DNA from: Pseudomonas sp. A-RE-19
GTDB lineage: Bacteria; Pseudomonadota; Gammaproteobacteria; Pseudomonadales; Pseudomonadaceae
Assembly: GCF_019956555.1 (NCBI RefSeq)
Contig: NZ_JAHBDQ010000066.1
Location: 124,001-188,000 of the forward strand
Direction: 5' to 3'
Length of the DNA stretch: 64,000 nucleotides
The notes beneath the pieces were generated by a model, which was given only the letters and a program-made list of their open reading frames with translations, did not search any database and was not told the origin of the DNA. This document shows, piece by piece, positions 43,072 through 51,709 of this stretch; the stretch's first letter is position 1; each line of letters begins with the position of its first letter. The position numbers and the translations under genes were made by a program.

Positions 43072-43713
43072 TTAGTTGGCGGCGGCCTTGGTTGCCGCTC
43101 GCTCTTTGGCGACCAGTTGGTCGGCCAGTTTCAGCGCTTGTTCGGCACCGCCGGCAGAGCCGATGTCAAAGCGATACTTGCCGTTGACGATCATGGTAGG
43201 CACGCCGGAGATTTCATATTTCTTGGCCAGTTCTTTGGCCTGGACGATTTTGCCTTTGATGGCGAAGGAGTCGAAGGTGGCCAGGAACTTGTCCTTGTCT
43301 ACGCCTTGGGTCGCCAGGAAGTCCGCCATGTCTTCTTTGTCGGTCAGTTTTTTGTGTTCTTTCTGAATCGCTTCGAACACGGCCGAGTGCACCTTGCTCT
43401 CGACACCCATGGCTTCAAGCGTCAGGAACATCTGGCCGTGTGCATCCCAAGGGCCGCCAAACATGGCTGGAATGCGCACGAAGTTCACGTCGGAAGGCAG
43501 TTTCTCGATCCAAGGGTTAATCACTGGTTCGAAGGCATAGCAATGCGGGCAGCCGTACCAGAACAGCTCCACCACTTCGATCTTGCCAGGTACGGCCACT
43601 GGAACGGGATTGCTCAGTTCAACATATGGCGCGGCGGGTGCTTCGGCAGCTTGGGCAGTCATGCCGAACAGGCTGGCAGCGACGAGTGCGGCGCTGATGA
43701 TCAGATTACGCAT
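43072..43713 (-). CDS. dsbA: thiol:disulfide interchange protein DsbA
   Basis: Periplasmic oxidase that introduces disulfide bonds into exported proteins. The 213 residues start with a signal peptide (ends near AQAAEAP) and carry the active site CPHC (Cys55-Cys58) in the thioredoxin fold, and the cis-Pro loop ISGVPTMIV. Followed by the exonuclease-family gene and preceded, in transcription order, by the cytochrome c4 gene. Confidence 0.96.
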   Translation of the reverse strand: MRNLIISAALVAASLFGMTAQAAEAPAAPYVELSNPVPVAVPGKIEVVELFWYGCPHCYAFEPVINPWIEKLPSDVNFVRIPAMFGGPWDAHGQMFLTLEAMGVESKVHSAVFEAIQKEHKKLTDKEDMADFLATQGVDKDKFLATFDSFAIKGKIVQAKELAKKYEISGVPTMIVNGKYRFDIGSAGGAEQALKLADQLVAKERAATKAAAN

Positions 43714-43803
43714 GCTTTACTCCTGGACAATTGGGTCGCCTCGCGCGACCTGTTTTCAGACAGATTCCGGCGGGCTTGAGTTTGTAGTGTAACGGCAGCG
43801 GCC

Positions 43804-43832
43804 ACAAAAAAGGGCAGCCAAAGCCACCCTTT
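43804..43832 (-). terminator. terminator after cytochrome c4 gene
   Basis: On the minus strand AAGGGTGGC, TTTG and GCTGCCCTT form a stem with two wobble pairs, followed by a TTTTTTG run. It lies between the c4 and dsbA genes. Confidence 0.65.
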
Positions 43833-43910
43833 TTATGTTTGCATCGATAGATTAATCGAGTGTTAACGTTGCAAGGGATGTGCACCCCTCGCAACCCTCG
43901 ATCGCAGGCC

Positions 43911-44522
43911 TTAGTGCAAGCCTTGGATATAGCTGGAGACGGCGGCGATATCTTCGTCGCTCAGCTTTTTAGCGATGCTTTGCATCGGTTTGGTATCGCC
44001 GTCGTTGGTGCGGCCACCTTCTTCTTTTCTGAACTCGGTCAGTTGCTTGCCGACGTACTGAGCATGCTGGCCGCCCAGGTGCGGGAAGCCGGCAGCTGCG
44101 TTGCCTGCGCCATTCGGCGAGTGGCAGCCAGTGCAGGCTGGCAGGCCTTTGGCCAGGTCGCCACCACGGAACAGTGCTTCACCGCGAGCCACGACTTTCG
44201 GGTCGGCGGCGCCAACGCTGCCTTTCTGGCTGGCGAAGTAGGCGGCGATATCAGCCAGGTCCTGATCGCTCAGGTTGGTCAGCAGGCCGGTCATTTCCAG
44301 TACCGTGCGTTTGCCGGACTTGATGTCGTGCAGCTGTTTGTTCAGATAACGCTCGCCCTGGCCTGCCAGTTTCGGAAAGTTAGGCGCCATGCTATTGCCA
44401 TCCGGGCCATGACAGGCGCCACATACTGCGGCTTTCGCCTGACCAGCAGTCGCATCACCTGCAGCATGGGCAATGCCGGAGATCCCCACGGTCAACAGCA
44501 GACTCACGATCAATTTGTTCAT
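43911..44522 (-). CDS. diheme cytochrome c4
   Basis: Periplasmic electron carrier of 203 residues with a signal peptide (ends near GIAHAAGD) and two CXXCH heme sites, CGACHG (Cys34) and CTGCHS (about residue 132), in two related halves. Such c4 proteins deliver electrons to terminal oxidases. It lies downstream of a small monoheme cytochrome on the same strand, with 46 bp between. Confidence 0.94.
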   Translation of the reverse strand: MNKLIVSLLLTVGISGIAHAAGDATAGQAKAAVCGACHGPDGNSMAPNFPKLAGQGERYLNKQLHDIKSGKRTVLEMTGLLTNLSDQDLADIAAYFASQKGSVGAADPKVVARGEALFRGGDLAKGLPACTGCHSPNGAGNAAAGFPHLGGQHAQYVGKQLTEFRKEEGGRTNDGDTKPMQSIAKKLSDEDIAAVSSYIQGLH

Positions 44523-44568
44523 CAGCTAATCCAACTACGGCTAAGGGTTAAAGAGTTATGGGCCGGGT

Positions 44569-44859
44569 TTACTCGCTCATCCACTGGATGATGGCTCGGT
44601 AATCCTCGGCACTGCAGTCCATGCACAAACCACGCGGCGGCATCGCCTTGAAACCCTGGGTCACGTGTTGCACCAGCGTCTCCATACCTTTCGCCAACCT
44701 CGGCGTCCAAGCTTCCTGATCGCCCTTGCGGGGCGCCATGGGTAGTTGGCCGGAATGACAGGCACCACAAACACGGTTGTACACAGCTTCCGGATCCTGT
44801 GTAGCCTGAGCGCTGTAAAGCGGCATCAAGACACCGGCAGCTAGCAGCCATTTCGTCAT
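44569..44859 (-). CDS. monoheme cytochrome c5 family protein
   Basis: Periplasmic protein of 96 residues with a signal peptide (MTKWLLAAGVLMPLYSAQA) and one CGACHSG heme site. Two extra Cys residues near the C-terminus (RGLCMDCSAED) fit the c5 type, where they form a disulfide. The Met ligand is in ALPMAPRKG-like context (QLPMAP). Likely co-transcribed with cytochrome c4. Confidence 0.9.
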   Translation of the reverse strand: MTKWLLAAGVLMPLYSAQATQDPEAVYNRVCGACHSGQLPMAPRKGDQEAWTPRLAKGMETLVQHVTQGFKAMPPRGLCMDCSAEDYRAIIQWMSE

Positions 44860-45050
44860 AAAACGACCTTTTCAGGGTTGAGAGCGTGCTGCGTTCTAGT
44901 GCGCAATCAAGGTCAATCGCTCTCGTGAACTTCATCCTACGCTGGGACAAAGCGCACACAAAATCTGCGGCATTATATACTGGCGTCACTGAAACGGAAA
45001 CGACACAGCTTGCCGCGTCCATTCCCGGCGCCGCCCACATCGGAAATCCC

Positions 45051-45692
45051 ATGCAACTCAAGAATCCCATCCTCGGCCTGTGCCAACAGTCCACCTTCAT
45101 GCTCAGCGCCGCCAAAGTCGACCAATGCCCCGACGACGAAGGCTTTGAAGTGGCCTTCGCCGGGCGTTCCAACGCCGGCAAGTCCAGTGCGTTGAACACT
45201 TTGACGCACGCCAGCCTGGCGCGAACCTCGAAAACACCGGGTCGCACGCAGCTGTTGAACTTCTTCAAGCTAGACGATGAACGCCGTCTGGTCGACCTGC
45301 CGGGTTACGGTTACGCGAAAGTGCCGATCCCGTTGAAGATGCACTGGCAGCGTCACCTCGAAGCCTACCTGGGCGGTCGCGAGAGTTTGAAAGGTTTGAT
45401 TTTGATGATGGACATCCGTCATCCAATGACCGATTTCGACTTGCTGATGCTCGATTGGGCCGTCGCCAGCGGCATGCCGATGCATATTCTGCTGACCAAG
45501 GCAGACAAGCTGACCTACGGCGCGGCGAAAAACACGCTGCTCAAGGTTCAGTCGGAAATCCGCAAGGGCTGGGGCGATACGATCACTATCCAGCTGTTTT
45601 CGGCACCCAAACGCATGGGCCTGGAAGATGCCTACACCGTGTTGGCGGGCTGGATGGAGCTGGCGGACAAGGGCAGCGAGACTGCCGAATAA
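45051..45692 (+). CDS. engB: ribosome biogenesis GTPase EngB (YihA/YsxC)
   Basis: GTPase needed for large-subunit assembly. The 213 residues carry the G motifs: G1 GRSNAGKSS, G3 DLPGYG, G4 TKAD and a G5-like SA segment. The start at 45051 (MQLKNPILGL) gives the usual family N-terminus; the frame is open farther upstream but overlaps promoter sequence. It is divergent from the cytochrome genes and convergent toward polA, with the ErsA-type RNA gene between. Confidence 0.95.
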   Translation: MQLKNPILGLCQQSTFMLSAAKVDQCPDDEGFEVAFAGRSNAGKSSALNTLTHASLARTSKTPGRTQLLNFFKLDDERRLVDLPGYGYAKVPIPLKMHWQRHLEAYLGGRESLKGLILMMDIRHPMTDFDLLMLDWAVASGMPMHILLTKADKLTYGAAKNTLLKVQSEIRKGWGDTITIQLFSAPKRMGLEDAYTVLAGWMELADKGSETAE

Positions 45693-45715
45693 GGCTTTAC
45701 AGGTAAAAGCCAGGC

Positions 45716-45846
45716 AAAAAAAACCCCGGACTTCGTATGGGGAGGGAGAAGACCGGGGTTCAAGTTCCGGACCGCTAGGGCGGGGTCCAGATATCTGCCA
45801 ACACTTAACACAACATAGGAGCATCGAAGGGCTTCACCAGCCATTC
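45716..45846 (-). ncRNA. ersA: ErsA-type small regulatory RNA
   Basis: About 131 nt in the engB-polA gap, the location of ErsA in P. aeruginosa and of Spot 42 in enterobacteria. The minus strand ends with a strong terminator: AACCCCGG and CCGGGGTT arms followed by eight Ts (45716-45723). The terminator loop holds the pyrimidine-rich TCTTCTCCCTCCCC, which in ErsA pairs with target mRNAs such as algC. An AlgU-like promoter precedes it. The 5' end is inferred from the promoter and may be off by a few bases. Confidence 0.8.
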
Positions 45847-45852
45847 AGTTAC

Positions 45853-45880
45853 TCTGAGTGGCCGTTCACGGATTTAGTTC
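45853..45880 (-). promoter_or_regulatory. AlgU (sigma-22)-like promoter of the sRNA
   Basis: On the minus strand GAACTA (45880-45875), 17 bases, then TCAGA (45857-45853), close to the GAACTT-N16/17-TCTGA consensus. It would start transcription at about 45846. Confidence 0.55.
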
Positions 45881-45986
45881 AGAACATTTTCAAAAACCAT
45901 TTGAAATAATCTTCATCGTTTTCTGCGCTAAGCCTTGGTCCTTTCTGGCGCGGCATTCGCCGCGCAGAAAATGCCTTTCAAATGGC

Positions 45987-48755
45987 TCAGTGAGCCTCAT
46001 CCCAGTTATTGCCGACCCCCACTTCCACCAGCAGCGGCACATCCAGCTTCGCCGCGTTGCTCATGTGCATACGAATGTCTTCACTGACCTGATCAACCAG
46101 ATCCTCACGCACTTCGAGCACCAATTCATCGTGTACCTGCAGAATGACTTTGGCGTCCAGGCCTGACGTGGTCAGCCAGTTATCCACCGCCACCATGGCT
46201 TTCTTGATGATATCCGCCGCAGTGCCTTGCATCGGGGCGTTGATCGCCGTGCGTTCGGCCGCTTTGCGCAGGGCCTGGTTTTTGGCGTTGATTTCCGGCA
46301 GGTACAGGCGACGACCAAAGATGGTTTCGACGAAACCTTGCTCGGCAGCCTGGGCGCGCGTGCGCTCCATGTATTCCAGCACCCCGGGATAACGGGCGAA
46401 GTAGCGATCGATGTAGGCCTGGGACTGTTTGCGGTCAACGCCGATCTGCTTGGCCAGGCCGAACGCGCTCATGCCGTAGATCAGGCCGAAGTTGATGGCT
46501 TTGGCGCTACGACGCTGATCGTTGGTGACTGCGCCCAGCTCGACGCCAAAGACTTCCGCGGCCGTGGCTTTGTGTACATCGAGGTTGTTGCGAAAGGCGT
46601 GCAACAAGCCTGCGTCCTTGGCCAGATGCGCCATGATCCGCAACTCGATTTGCGAATAGTCCGCGGCCAGTAGCTTGTAGCCGTTGGGCGCGACGAACGC
46701 CTGACGAATCCGCCGGCCTTCGGCGGTGCGAATCGGAATGTTCTGCAGGTTCGGGTCGATCGACGACAAACGTCCGGTGGCCGCGACCGCTTGCTGATAA
46801 GACGTATGGATGCGCCCGGTGCGAGCGTTGATCTGCTCGGGCAAACGGTCGGTGTAGGTGCTTTTGAGTTTGCTCAGTGAGCGGTACTGCATCAGCACCT
46901 TGGGCAGCGGGTAGTCCTGTTCGGCCAACTCGGCCAATACCGCCTCGGCAGTCGAGGCCTGGCCCTTGGCGGTTTTGCTGAGTACGGGCAAACCGAGCTT
47001 TTCGTAGAGGATCACGCCCAGCTGCTTCGGCGAACCCAGGTTGAATTCTTCACCGGCAATGGCGAACGCCTCACGCTCAAGGGCGACCAGTTTCTCGCCC
47101 AGCTCCACGCTCTGGATGCCCAGCAGGTTGGCGTCAACGAGCGCGCCCTGGCGCTCGATCCGGGCCAGCACCGGCATCAGCGGCATTTCAATGTCGTTGA
47201 GCACTTTGCCCAGGCTTGGCGTTGCTGCCAGTTTTTCCTGCAATGCCAGATGCAGGCGAAAGGTGACATCGGCGTCTTCGGCGGCATAGGGGCCGGCCAG
47301 TTCAAGAGAGATCTGATCGAAGGTCAGCTGTTTGACGCCTTTGCCCGCGATCCCTTGAATGTCGGTCTTGCTTTGGCCCAGGTATTTGAGCGCCAGGCTG
47401 TCCATGTCGTGACGGGTGGCTGTCGAGTCGAGTACGTAGGACTCGAGCATGGTGTCGTAGGCAATGCCCTGAACATTAATCCCGTTGCGCTGATCACCGC
47501 CGATGGCGCAGTTGGCGAGGATATTGGTTTCGAACTTGGCGTGCTGGCCGACTTTCAGCTTATTCGGGTTTTCCAGCAGCGGTTTCAGCGCCAGCAGCAC
47601 GGTGTCGCGATCCAGTTGCTCGGGCACGCCCATGTAGGAATGGGTCAGCGGAATGTAGGCTGCTTCGTTGGCCGCGACGGAAAACGCCAGGCCCACCAGT
47701 TGTGCGTGTTGCGCATCGCTGCCATTGGTTTCGGTGACGAAGGCGATCAACGGCGCCTTGTCGAGCTTGTCCAGCCAGGCCTCGAAACGCGGCTGGTCGA
47801 GGATGGTTTCGTACTTCGCTTCAGTGGCGCCCGGCTGCTCCTGGGCGACTTCAACAATGTCCTGACCCGAGCGCTTGGCATCGCGCTGGTTTTCTTCGAA
47901 CCAGCTCTTGAATTCCAGCAGGGAATACAGCTCGGCGAGTTTTTCGTGATCCGGTGGGCCCATGTGCAGGTCGTCGAGGCCGAAGTCCAGCGGTACGTCG
48001 ATCTTGATGGTTGCCAACCGATAAGAAAGAAAAGCCATTTCCTTGTGTTCTTCGAGCTTGGCTGGCAGGGTCTTGGCGCCGCGAATAGGCAGGGTCGGGA
48101 CAATGTCGAGCTGCGCATAGAGCTCGGTCAGGCCGCCGTTCACGCCGACCAGCAGGCCGGAAGCGGTCTTGGGGCCGATACCCGGAACGCCCGGGATGTT
48201 GTCGGACGAATCGCCCATCAGCGCCAGGTAATCGATGATCTGCTCGGGAGCGACGCCGAATTTCTCCTTCACGCCCTCCACGTCCAGCGCGCTACCGGTC
48301 ATCGTGTTGACCAAGGTAATGTGCCCGTCGACCAGTTGCGCCATGTCCTTATCGCCGGTGGAGATAACCACCGGGCGGTTGGCGGCCGCGCTGCTGCGGG
48401 CCAGGGTGCCGATCACATCGTCCGCTTCAACGTTGTCCACGCACAGCAATGGAAAGCCCAGGGCCTTGACGCTGGCGTGCAGCGGCTCGATCTGGACCCG
48501 CATGTCGTCGGGCATGCTTGGGCGATTGGCCTTGTATTCGGCGAACATCGCGTCGCGGAACGTCCCGCCCTTGGCGTCGAACACCACGGCGAACGGGCTG
48601 TCCGGGTACTGCTTGCGCAGACTCTTGAGCATATTCAAGACGCCCTTGACCGCACCGGTAGGCAGGCCTTTGGACGTGGTCAGCGGTGGCAGCGCATGAA
48701 AGGCGCGGTACAGATAAGAAGAACCGTCCACCAGGACGAGGGGGGCTTGGCTCAT
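45987..48755 (-). CDS. polA: DNA polymerase I, proofreading site altered
   Basis: Repair and Okazaki-fragment polymerase, 922 residues. The 5' nuclease (VLVDGSSYLYRAF, VEADDVIGTLAR, GDSSDNIPGVPGIGPKT) and polymerase motifs A, B and C (ADYSQIELR, RRSAKAINFGLIYG, QVHDELVLEV) are intact. In the 3'-5' exonuclease domain two metal-binding Asp residues are changed: E. coli DTET is VTET (Val340, codon GTC) and the Asp424 position is Glu409 (KFETNIL). The Asp501 position remains (YAAEDAD). The domain may therefore lack proofreading. Start ATG at 48755 (MSQAPLVLVDG). Confidence 0.95.
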   Translation of the reverse strand: MSQAPLVLVDGSSYLYRAFHALPPLTTSKGLPTGAVKGVLNMLKSLRKQYPDSPFAVVFDAKGGTFRDAMFAEYKANRPSMPDDMRVQIEPLHASVKALGFPLLCVDNVEADDVIGTLARSSAAANRPVVISTGDKDMAQLVDGHITLVNTMTGSALDVEGVKEKFGVAPEQIIDYLALMGDSSDNIPGVPGIGPKTASGLLVGVNGGLTELYAQLDIVPTLPIRGAKTLPAKLEEHKEMAFLSYRLATIKIDVPLDFGLDDLHMGPPDHEKLAELYSLLEFKSWFEENQRDAKRSGQDIVEVAQEQPGATEAKYETILDQPRFEAWLDKLDKAPLIAFVTETNGSDAQHAQLVGLAFSVAANEAAYIPLTHSYMGVPEQLDRDTVLLALKPLLENPNKLKVGQHAKFETNILANCAIGGDQRNGINVQGIAYDTMLESYVLDSTATRHDMDSLALKYLGQSKTDIQGIAGKGVKQLTFDQISLELAGPYAAEDADVTFRLHLALQEKLAATPSLGKVLNDIEMPLMPVLARIERQGALVDANLLGIQSVELGEKLVALEREAFAIAGEEFNLGSPKQLGVILYEKLGLPVLSKTAKGQASTAEAVLAELAEQDYPLPKVLMQYRSLSKLKSTYTDRLPEQINARTGRIHTSYQQAVAATGRLSSIDPNLQNIPIRTAEGRRIRQAFVAPNGYKLLAADYSQIELRIMAHLAKDAGLLHAFRNNLDVHKATAAEVFGVELGAVTNDQRRSAKAINFGLIYGMSAFGLAKQIGVDRKQSQAYIDRYFARYPGVLEYMERTRAQAAEQGFVETIFGRRLYLPEINAKNQALRKAAERTAINAPMQGTAADIIKKAMVAVDNWLTTSGLDAKVILQVHDELVLEVREDLVDQVSEDIRMHMSNAAKLDVPLLVEVGVGNNWDEAH

Positions 48756-48829
48756 GAGCAGGATCAACCTTTTCGGCGGGTCCGGCGCTAGAATAGCGGG
48801 ACCGTTGACGACAAAGGGACAAGGTTATC

Positions 48830-49117
48830 ATGCGCACACTAAATCGCTTGTTGCTGGCTGGCTTGTTTGCAATCACACCATTGGCTGTCATGGCGGCGGA
48901 TGACAAGCCCTCGGCAGACCCGGAAGTCACGATCCGCACGGAAGGCGATAAAACCATTCAGGAGTACCGCCAGAACGGCTTTGTGTACGCGATCAAGGTC
49001 ACCCCGAAGGTCGGAAAACCGTACTTTCTGATACGCGCTGATGGCTCGGACGGAAACTACATTCGCTCGGATCAGCCGGATATGCTGATTCCTGCGTGGG
49101 AAATCTTTAAGTGGTAA
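48830..49117 (+). CDS. DUF2782 periplasmic protein
   Basis: Protein of 95 residues with a signal peptide (ends near LAVMAADD) and the DUF2782 core IQEYRQNGFVYAIKVTPKVG. Unknown role, but it stands beside polA and thrB in P. aeruginosa too. Divergent from polA; a TAGAAT -10-like element lies at about 48790. Confidence 0.85.
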   Translation: MRTLNRLLLAGLFAITPLAVMAADDKPSADPEVTIRTEGDKTIQEYRQNGFVYAIKVTPKVGKPYFLIRADGSDGNYIRSDQPDMLIPAWEIFKW

Positions 49118-49178
49118 GCCGTTCTTAACTTTAATCGGCGCTGGCTCAACCGCGGCGCCCGTACTGGCAGTTTTAACC

Positions 49179-50129
49179 ATGTCTGTGTTCACTCCCCTGG
49201 CTCGGCCCGAGCTGGAAACCTTTCTCGCCCCTTACGGGCTTGGCCGCCTGCTTGATTTCCAGGGGATTGCCGCCGGTAGCGAAAACACCAATTTCTTTAT
49301 CAGCCTGGAACAGGGCGAGTTTGTCCTGACGCTTGTTGAGCGCGGTCCGGTGCAGGAGATGCCGTTCTTCATCGAGCTGCTCGACGTGCTGCACGACGCC
49401 GACCTGCCGGTGCCTTATGCCCTGCGCACCACCGACGGCGTCGCCTTGCGTGAACTGGCCGGTAAACCTGCGCTGTTGCAGCCACGTCTGGCCGGCAAGC
49501 ACGTCAAGGAAGCCAATGCGCAGCATTGCGTCCAGGTTGGCGAGCTGCTGGCTCATCTGCACCTGGCGACCCAGGCCAACATGATCAAACGCAAAACCGA
49601 TCGCGGCCTGGACTGGATGCTGGAGGAGGGCACGCAGCTGCTGTCGCATCTGAATGCCGAGCAAAGTGATTTGCTGCAGCGGGCGCTGGATGAAATCACG
49701 CAGCAGAAGACGAAAATTCTGGCGCTGCCGCGAGCGAACATCCACGCAGACCTGTTCCGCGATAACGCGATGTTCGAAGGCACGCACCTGACCGGGTTGA
49801 TCGACTTCTACAACGCCTGTTCGGGGCCGATGCTCTATGACGTTGCGATTGCCTTGAACGACTGGTGTTCGGACGAGCAAGGGCAGATCGATGGCGTTCG
49901 GGCGCGGGCATTGCTGGGCGCTTATGCCGCGCTGCGACCGTTTACCGCTGCCGAAGCCGAGCTATGGCCGACCATGCTGCGTGTGGCGTGCGTACGGTTC
50001 TGGTTGTCGCGCTTGATCGCTGCGGAGTCTTTCGCTGGGCAGGATGTGTTGATTCACGATCCGGTGGAGTTTCAGCAGCGCCTGGCGCAGCGGCAGAAGG
50101 TCAGCACGCCGTTGCCGTTCGCCCTTTAA
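49179..50129 (+). CDS. thrB: homoserine kinase (APH-fold type)
   Basis: Phosphorylates homoserine in threonine biosynthesis. The 316 residues belong to the aminoglycoside-phosphotransferase-like type II enzyme, not the GHMP type. Catalytic motifs are NIHADLFRDNAMF (Brenner motif) and GLIDFYNACSG. Converges with znuA across a REPIN; in P. aeruginosa the class II ribonucleotide reductase genes lie at this spot, here absent. Confidence 0.94.
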   Translation: MSVFTPLARPELETFLAPYGLGRLLDFQGIAAGSENTNFFISLEQGEFVLTLVERGPVQEMPFFIELLDVLHDADLPVPYALRTTDGVALRELAGKPALLQPRLAGKHVKEANAQHCVQVGELLAHLHLATQANMIKRKTDRGLDWMLEEGTQLLSHLNAEQSDLLQRALDEITQQKTKILALPRANIHADLFRDNAMFEGTHLTGLIDFYNACSGPMLYDVAIALNDWCSDEQGQIDGVRARALLGAYAALRPFTAAEAELWPTMLRVACVRFWLSRLIAAESFAGQDVLIHDPVEFQQRLAQRQKVSTPLPFAL

Positions 50130-50132
50130 AAG

Positions 50133-50216
50133 CTTCGCGGGCAAGCCTCGCTCCTACGGGATTTGTGTCGTTCACCCAAACGGCACAAATCCTGTAGGAG
50201 CGAGGCTTGCCCGCGA
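50133..50216. repeat. REPIN, reverse geometry
   Basis: Starts TTCGCGGGCAAGCCTCGCTC and ends GAGCGAGGCTTGCCCGCGAA, so the GCGAA ends face outward. The spacer contains ATTTGTGTCGTTCACC and its inverse, related to the one at 54034. Confidence 0.85.
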
Positions 50217-50239
50217 ATGGGGGCGCCGAAAATCAGCGG

Positions 50240-51169
50240 TTACAACGACTCAAGGCACCCCGCCAAATCATTCCCCAACTTTTCCAGCACCTGCTCATAT
50301 CCCTGAGCGGTCGCTGGCGTGTACCCGCCCAGAGCATCCAGTTCCGCCAGTTTCACCGGGAGCCCGGCCACCAGGGTTTCTGCCAGGCGCGGGCGCAGTG
50401 GTGGCTCGCTGAACACGCAGGTCTTGCCGACTTCCTGCAACCGCGTGCGCATCGCCGCGACGTGCTGGGCACCGGGTTGCACTTCGGCTGCGACACTGAA
50501 CACGCCGGTGTGCTTGAGGCCGTAGGCGTCTTCGAAGTAGTCGAAGGCTTCGTGGAACACGAAGTAAGGCTTGCCAGCGATGCCTGCCAGGCGAGCCTTC
50601 AGGCGCAGGTCCAGGGCATCCAGACGCTCATCGAATGCCTTGAGGTTACTTTGGTAGCGCGCCGCGTTGGCCGGATCGACAGCACTCAGATCGGCGGCCA
50701 TTTTGGCGGCGATCACGCGGGCGTTGATCGGTGACAACCACAAGTGCGCGTCCAGGCTGCCGGGCCGGTGATCGTGATCATGCTCGTCGGCTTCTTCGGC
50801 ATGGGAGTGGCTATCTTCGGCGAAACGTCGAAGTTTCAGGTCAGGTAAATCTTGTACCGCGACACTGGGCAGCGTACGACCTTTCAGAACGCGAGGCAGG
50901 AAACCTTCCATGTCCGGGCCGATCCAGTACACCAGGTCCACCGATTGCACTTTCCGTACGTCGGATGGGCGCAAGGCATAGTTATGGGGCGAGGTGCCGG
51001 GCGGCAGCAAGACTTCCGGAACCGCTACACCGTCCTGTACCGCAGCGGCGATCAGCTGCAGGGGCTTGATGCTGGTGAGGACTTTGACTTCGGCCTGGGC
51101 CGGGCTGATCAGCAGAAAACTGACGAAAAATGCGACAAAGATAGAAAAAAGTCGGGACACGATGACCAC
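50240..51169 (-). CDS. znuA: zinc ABC transporter substrate-binding protein
   Basis: Periplasmic zinc binder of 309 residues. Signal peptide ends near ISPAQAEV; the His/Asp-rich loop of ZnuA is present at about residue 118-135 (DSHSHAEEADEHDHDH), and metal ligands appear in GTSPHNYALRP, DAHLWLSP and VFHEAFDYF. The GTG at 51169 is used; another GTG three codons later is equally possible. Divergent from zur with a Zur-like operator between. Confidence 0.93.
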   Translation of the reverse strand: MVIVSRLFSIFVAFFVSFLLISPAQAEVKVLTSIKPLQLIAAAVQDGVAVPEVLLPPGTSPHNYALRPSDVRKVQSVDLVYWIGPDMEGFLPRVLKGRTLPSVAVQDLPDLKLRRFAEDSHSHAEEADEHDHDHRPGSLDAHLWLSPINARVIAAKMAADLSAVDPANAARYQSNLKAFDERLDALDLRLKARLAGIAGKPYFVFHEAFDYFEDAYGLKHTGVFSVAAEVQPGAQHVAAMRTRLQEVGKTCVFSEPPLRPRLAETLVAGLPVKLAELDALGGYTPATAQGYEQVLEKLGNDLAGCLESL

Positions 51170-51187
51170 TCGAGGAGGCGAGAACGG

Positions 51188-51200
51188 GTAACATAATAAC
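51188..51200. promoter_or_regulatory. Zur-type operator between znuA and zur
   Basis: GTAACATAATAAC, read on the minus strand as GTTATTATGTTAC, matches about 10 of 13 positions of the GTTATANTATAAC Zur consensus. Its place between the divergent znuA and zur starts fits zinc-dependent repression of both. Confidence 0.65.
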
Positions 51201-51226
51201 GTCTCTCACAATACTCGTCGCCGCTC

Positions 51227-51709
51227 ATGCCTAAAACACCGATTGCCAGCCGTCCCCACGACCACTCTCATTGCGTTCATAGCGCATTGTCTGAGGCCGA
51301 TGCCCTGTGCGCACGTCAGGGGCTGCGTCTGACCGCTTTGCGTCGGCGGGTGCTGGAACTGGTATGGCAAAGCCATAAACCGCTGGGTGCTTACGACATT
51401 CTGGCGGTGCTCAGCGAGCAGGACGGCCGCCGCGCCGCGCCTCCGACCGTGTACCGCGCGCTGGATTTCCTGCTGGAAAACGGCTTGGTACACCGTATTT
51501 CCTCGTTGAACGCTTTCGTCGGCTGCAATTACCCGGAACACGCCCACCAGGGCCAGTTCCTGATTTGCCGCGAATGCCACGCCGCTATCGAACTCGAACA
51601 GAAATCCATCAGCAACGCGATCATCGATAGCGCCAAAGATGTCGGATTTGTCGTCGAGGCCCAGACCGTTGAAGTCATCGGTCTCTGCTCGGGTTGCCAG
51701 GGGGCTTGA
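51227..51709 (+). CDS. zur: zinc uptake regulator Zur (Fur family)
   Basis: Zinc-sensing repressor of 160 residues. A winged helix (about 20-85, PTVYRALDFLLENGLVHRI) is followed by the dimerisation domain with two CxxC zinc sites, CRECH and CSGC near the C-terminus. The stop overlaps the znuC start (TGATG), so zur-znuC-znuB form one operon, divergent from znuA. Confidence 0.95.
   Translation: MPKTPIASRPHDHSHCVHSALSEADALCARQGLRLTALRRRVLELVWQSHKPLGAYDILAVLSEQDGRRAAPPTVYRALDFLLENGLVHRISSLNAFVGCNYPEHAHQGQFLICRECHAAIELEQKSISNAIIDSAKDVGFVVEAQTVEVIGLCSGCQGA

Noticed and set aside
47250..48791. Long open frame of 513 codons on the plus strand
   Set aside because: It lies wholly antisense to polA, has no family similarity and reflects the high GC at third codon positions. 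The same applies to long frames opposite trkA (2523-3680), fmt (4935-5981), gltP (31266-32708) and hemF-aroE (10688-12175).
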